From contig CAAGRO010000439.1 in NCBI GenBank assembly GCA_900772695.1, positions 1-5,197 on the forward strand: 5,197 nt of DNA. Reading direction: 5' to 3'. Both the position numbers and the translations under genes were made by a program. Source of the DNA: an uncultured Oribacterium sp. (GTDB lineage Bacteria > Bacillota > Clostridia > Lachnospirales > Lachnospiraceae). The notes beneath the pieces were generated by a model, which worked only from the letters and a program-made list of their open reading frames with translations, was not told where the DNA came from and did not search any database. Below, piece after piece: positions 3,841 through 5,197 of the stretch; the stretch's first letter is position 1, and every line of letters starts with the position of its first letter.

Positions 3841-5197
3841 ATGCCTTTGCACACTTTCAAGTTCTTAAACGAAAAACTCCGGGAAGCGCTGGTGGCGGTG
3901 ATGCCGATCGTCGGTATCGTTCTTTTCCTGTGCTTCACGATCGCGCCGGTATCCTCGAGCATCCTTCTATGCTTCATCATGGGTGCGGCGCTCATCATCA
4001 TCGGTATGATGTTCTTCACCCTGGGCGCTGAGATGGCGATGACACCGATGGGCGAGCGTCTCGGTGCCGCGCTGAAGAAGAGCCGGCATCTCTCGATCAT
4101 CGTCCTCATCACCTTTTTCCTCGGCTTCATCATCACCATATCCGAGCCGGATCTTCAGGTGCTGGCCGCCCAGGTTCCGGCGGTGCCGAACCGGACGATC
4201 ATCCTGTCGGTGGCCTGCGGCGTCGGTGCGTTCCTGGTCGTGGCGCTGCTGCGTATGCTCTTTTCAATCGCGCTGCCGCCGATCCTCGTGGGCTGCTACA
4301 TCCTCATCTTCATCCTCGCGCGCTTCGTGCCGAACAGCTTCTGGGGCGTGGCCTTCGATTCCGGCGGTGTGACGACCGGCCCGATGACGGTTCCGTTCAT
4401 CATGGCGCTCGGTGTCGGTATCGCGTCGATCCGAAGCGACCGTGATGCCGCGGCCGACAGCTTCGGTCTGGTCGCGCTCTGTTCCATCGGCCCGATCCTG
4501 GCCGTGCTGATCCTCGGCATGCTGTTCCATCCGGATGAATCCGCGTATGTGCCGCCGGCGATTCCGGATATCACGACATCCACGGAGCTTTTCCATCTGT
4601 TTGCAGAGGAACTTCCTCTCTATATGAAGGAGATCGCGGTTTCGCTTCTCCCGATCGTGCTGTTCTTTTTCGTCTTCCAGCTGCTCGTGCTGAAGCTGTC
4701 CAGAAAGACGCTGATCAAGATTGCCGTCGGCCTTCTCTATACCTATGTCGGTCTCGTCCTCTTCCTGACGGGGGCCAATGTCGGCTTCATGCCAGCAGGC
4801 AACTTCCTCGGGAGAGAGCTGGCGACCGGCAGTACCTCCTGGCTGCTGATTCCGGTGGCGATGATCATCGGTTATTTCATCGTCAAGGCCGAGCCGGCTG
4901 TCTACGTTCTCAATAAGCAGGTCGAGGAGCTGACAGACGGTGCCATCTCCGCGAAGGCGATGGGACTCGCACTGTCGATCGGCGTGGCCTGCTCCCTCGG
5001 CCTCGCGATGCTGCGCGTGCTGACCGGCCTCTCCATCATGTGGCTGCTGATCCCGGGCTATGGCATCGCGCTCGGCATTTCCTTCTTCGTACCAAAGCTG
5101 TATACCGCGATCGCCTTCGACTCCGGCGGCGTCGCGTCTGGGCCAATGACGGCGGCCTTCCTGCTGCCACCATTATGCTTCATGTGCCATACATGTG
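3841..5197 (+). CDS. DUF1538 family integral membrane protein (3' end cut by window edge)
   Basis: The frame is open for 452 residues from ATG 3841 to the edge. The product is very hydrophobic, with many predicted spans (for example residues ~17-35, 38-62, 84-100, 119-140, 143-162, 264-284, 292-310 and 334-348). It consists of two homologous halves, as is typical of DUF1538. The pattern LGAEMAMTPMG (~61-71), SEPD (101-104) and AFDSGGVTTGPMT (171-183) recurs as TGANVGFMPAG (~310-320), AEPAVYVL (350-357) and AFDSGGVASGPMT (425-437), about 250 residues later. The repeated acidic EP and FDSGG-GPMT loops next to membrane spans suggest a transporter or channel built by internal duplication. No substrate is established for the family and I do not assign one. 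It has its own promoter and an AGGAGGT site. Full-length relatives of roughly 500 residues imply that about 50 or more residues are missing. The last ~9 residues (LCFMCHTC region) do not fit the first half's pattern and may be unreliable sequence at the edge. Confidence 0.9.
   Translation, partial: MPLHTFKFLNEKLREALVAVMPIVGIVLFLCFTIAPVSSSILLCFIMGAALIIIGMMFFTLGAEMAMTPMGERLGAALKKSRHLSIIVLITFFLGFIITISEPDLQVLAAQVPAVPNRTIILSVACGVGAFLVVALLRMLFSIALPPILVGCYILIFILARFVPNSFWGVAFDSGGVTTGPMTVPFIMALGVGIASIRSDRDAAADSFGLVALCSIGPILAVLILGMLFHPDESAYVPPAIPDITTSTELFHLFAEELPLYMKEIAVSLLPIVLFFFVFQLLVLKLSRKTLIKIAVGLLYTYVGLVLFLTGANVGFMPAGNFLGRELATGSTSWLLIPVAMIIGYFIVKAEPAVYVLNKQVEELTDGAISAKAMGLALSIGVACSLGLAMLRVLTGLSIMWLLIPGYGIALGISFFVPKLYTAIAFDSGGVASGPMTAAFLLPPLCFMCHTC

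Noticed and set aside
1468..3852. A 794-codon open frame on the minus strand, antisense to the hydrolase gene
   Set aside because: It arises from strong third-position GC bias on the other strand. It has no recognisable domain and a composition rich in Arg, Ala and His. It covers a well-supported gene with an intact catalytic triad.
3671..3868. A 65-codon plus-strand open frame running from the terminator into the DUF1538 start
   Set aside because: It begins inside the terminator hairpin, has no ribosome-binding site, crosses the promoter, and is out of frame with the real gene.
4264..4596. Minus-strand open frames of about 95-110 codons opposite the DUF1538 gene
   Set aside because: They are antisense to a membrane protein with clear internal repeats. 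They are rich in Arg, Asp and His and have no family signature.

Overview
The window looks like chromosomal or metagenomic DNA from a member of the Bacillota (Firmicutes). Ribosome-binding sites are strong and of AGGAGG type, promoters are of TTGACA type, intergenic DNA is AT-rich, and genes are GC-rich at third codon positions (ATC, CTG, GGC and GAG preferred). A gut Erysipelotrichia- or Clostridia-like host is plausible, but nothing here fixes the genus. Both window ends cut through genes. No tRNA, rRNA, CRISPR array, transposase or phage gene was seen.

Layout. (1) Positions 568 to 1, minus strand: an XRE-type helix-turn-helix regulator with a C-terminal cupin sensor domain, missing only its extreme C-terminus. 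(2) Positions 569-757: a divergent AT-rich control region with two clear copies and one weak copy of a 17-bp dyad (TTTCACT-N3-AGTGAAA), plus back-to-back TTGACA elements. (3) Positions 758-1432, plus strand: a chimeric reading frame. Its first ~163 codons are the N-terminal half of an enolase-superfamily dipeptide epimerase. Its last ~61 codons read as the C-terminal end of a multi-membrane-span permease, most like DUF819. This is the signature of an in-frame deletion. (4) Positions 1432-3588: a CocE/NonD-type (peptidase S15) serine hydrolase with a visible Ser-Asp-His triad and an uncharacterised N-terminal extension of ~165 residues. It overlaps the chimeric frame by one base. (5) Positions 3589-3840: a strong rho-independent terminator, a short GGGGTCAGACCCC palindrome, and a promoter for the next gene. 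(6) From 3841 to the right edge: a DUF1538 integral membrane protein made of two homologous halves.

How they fit together. The regulator, epimerase, permease and S15-type hydrolase look like one divergently controlled peptide-utilisation locus: uptake or export by the permease, hydrolysis by the S15 enzyme, and L/D epimerisation of a dipeptide. In this genome or assembly the epimerase and permease have collapsed into one frame that lacks most of the epimerase's catalytic barrel and most of the permease. The hydrolase, its ribosome-binding site and its translational coupling are intact. The DUF1538 gene is a separate transcription unit.

The most noteworthy observations are the in-frame gene fusion, the repeated operator, a 32-nt almost perfect palindrome inside the hydrolase coding sequence, and the hydrolase's extra N-terminal domain. 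I found no convincing evidence of a wholly new multi-gene system.
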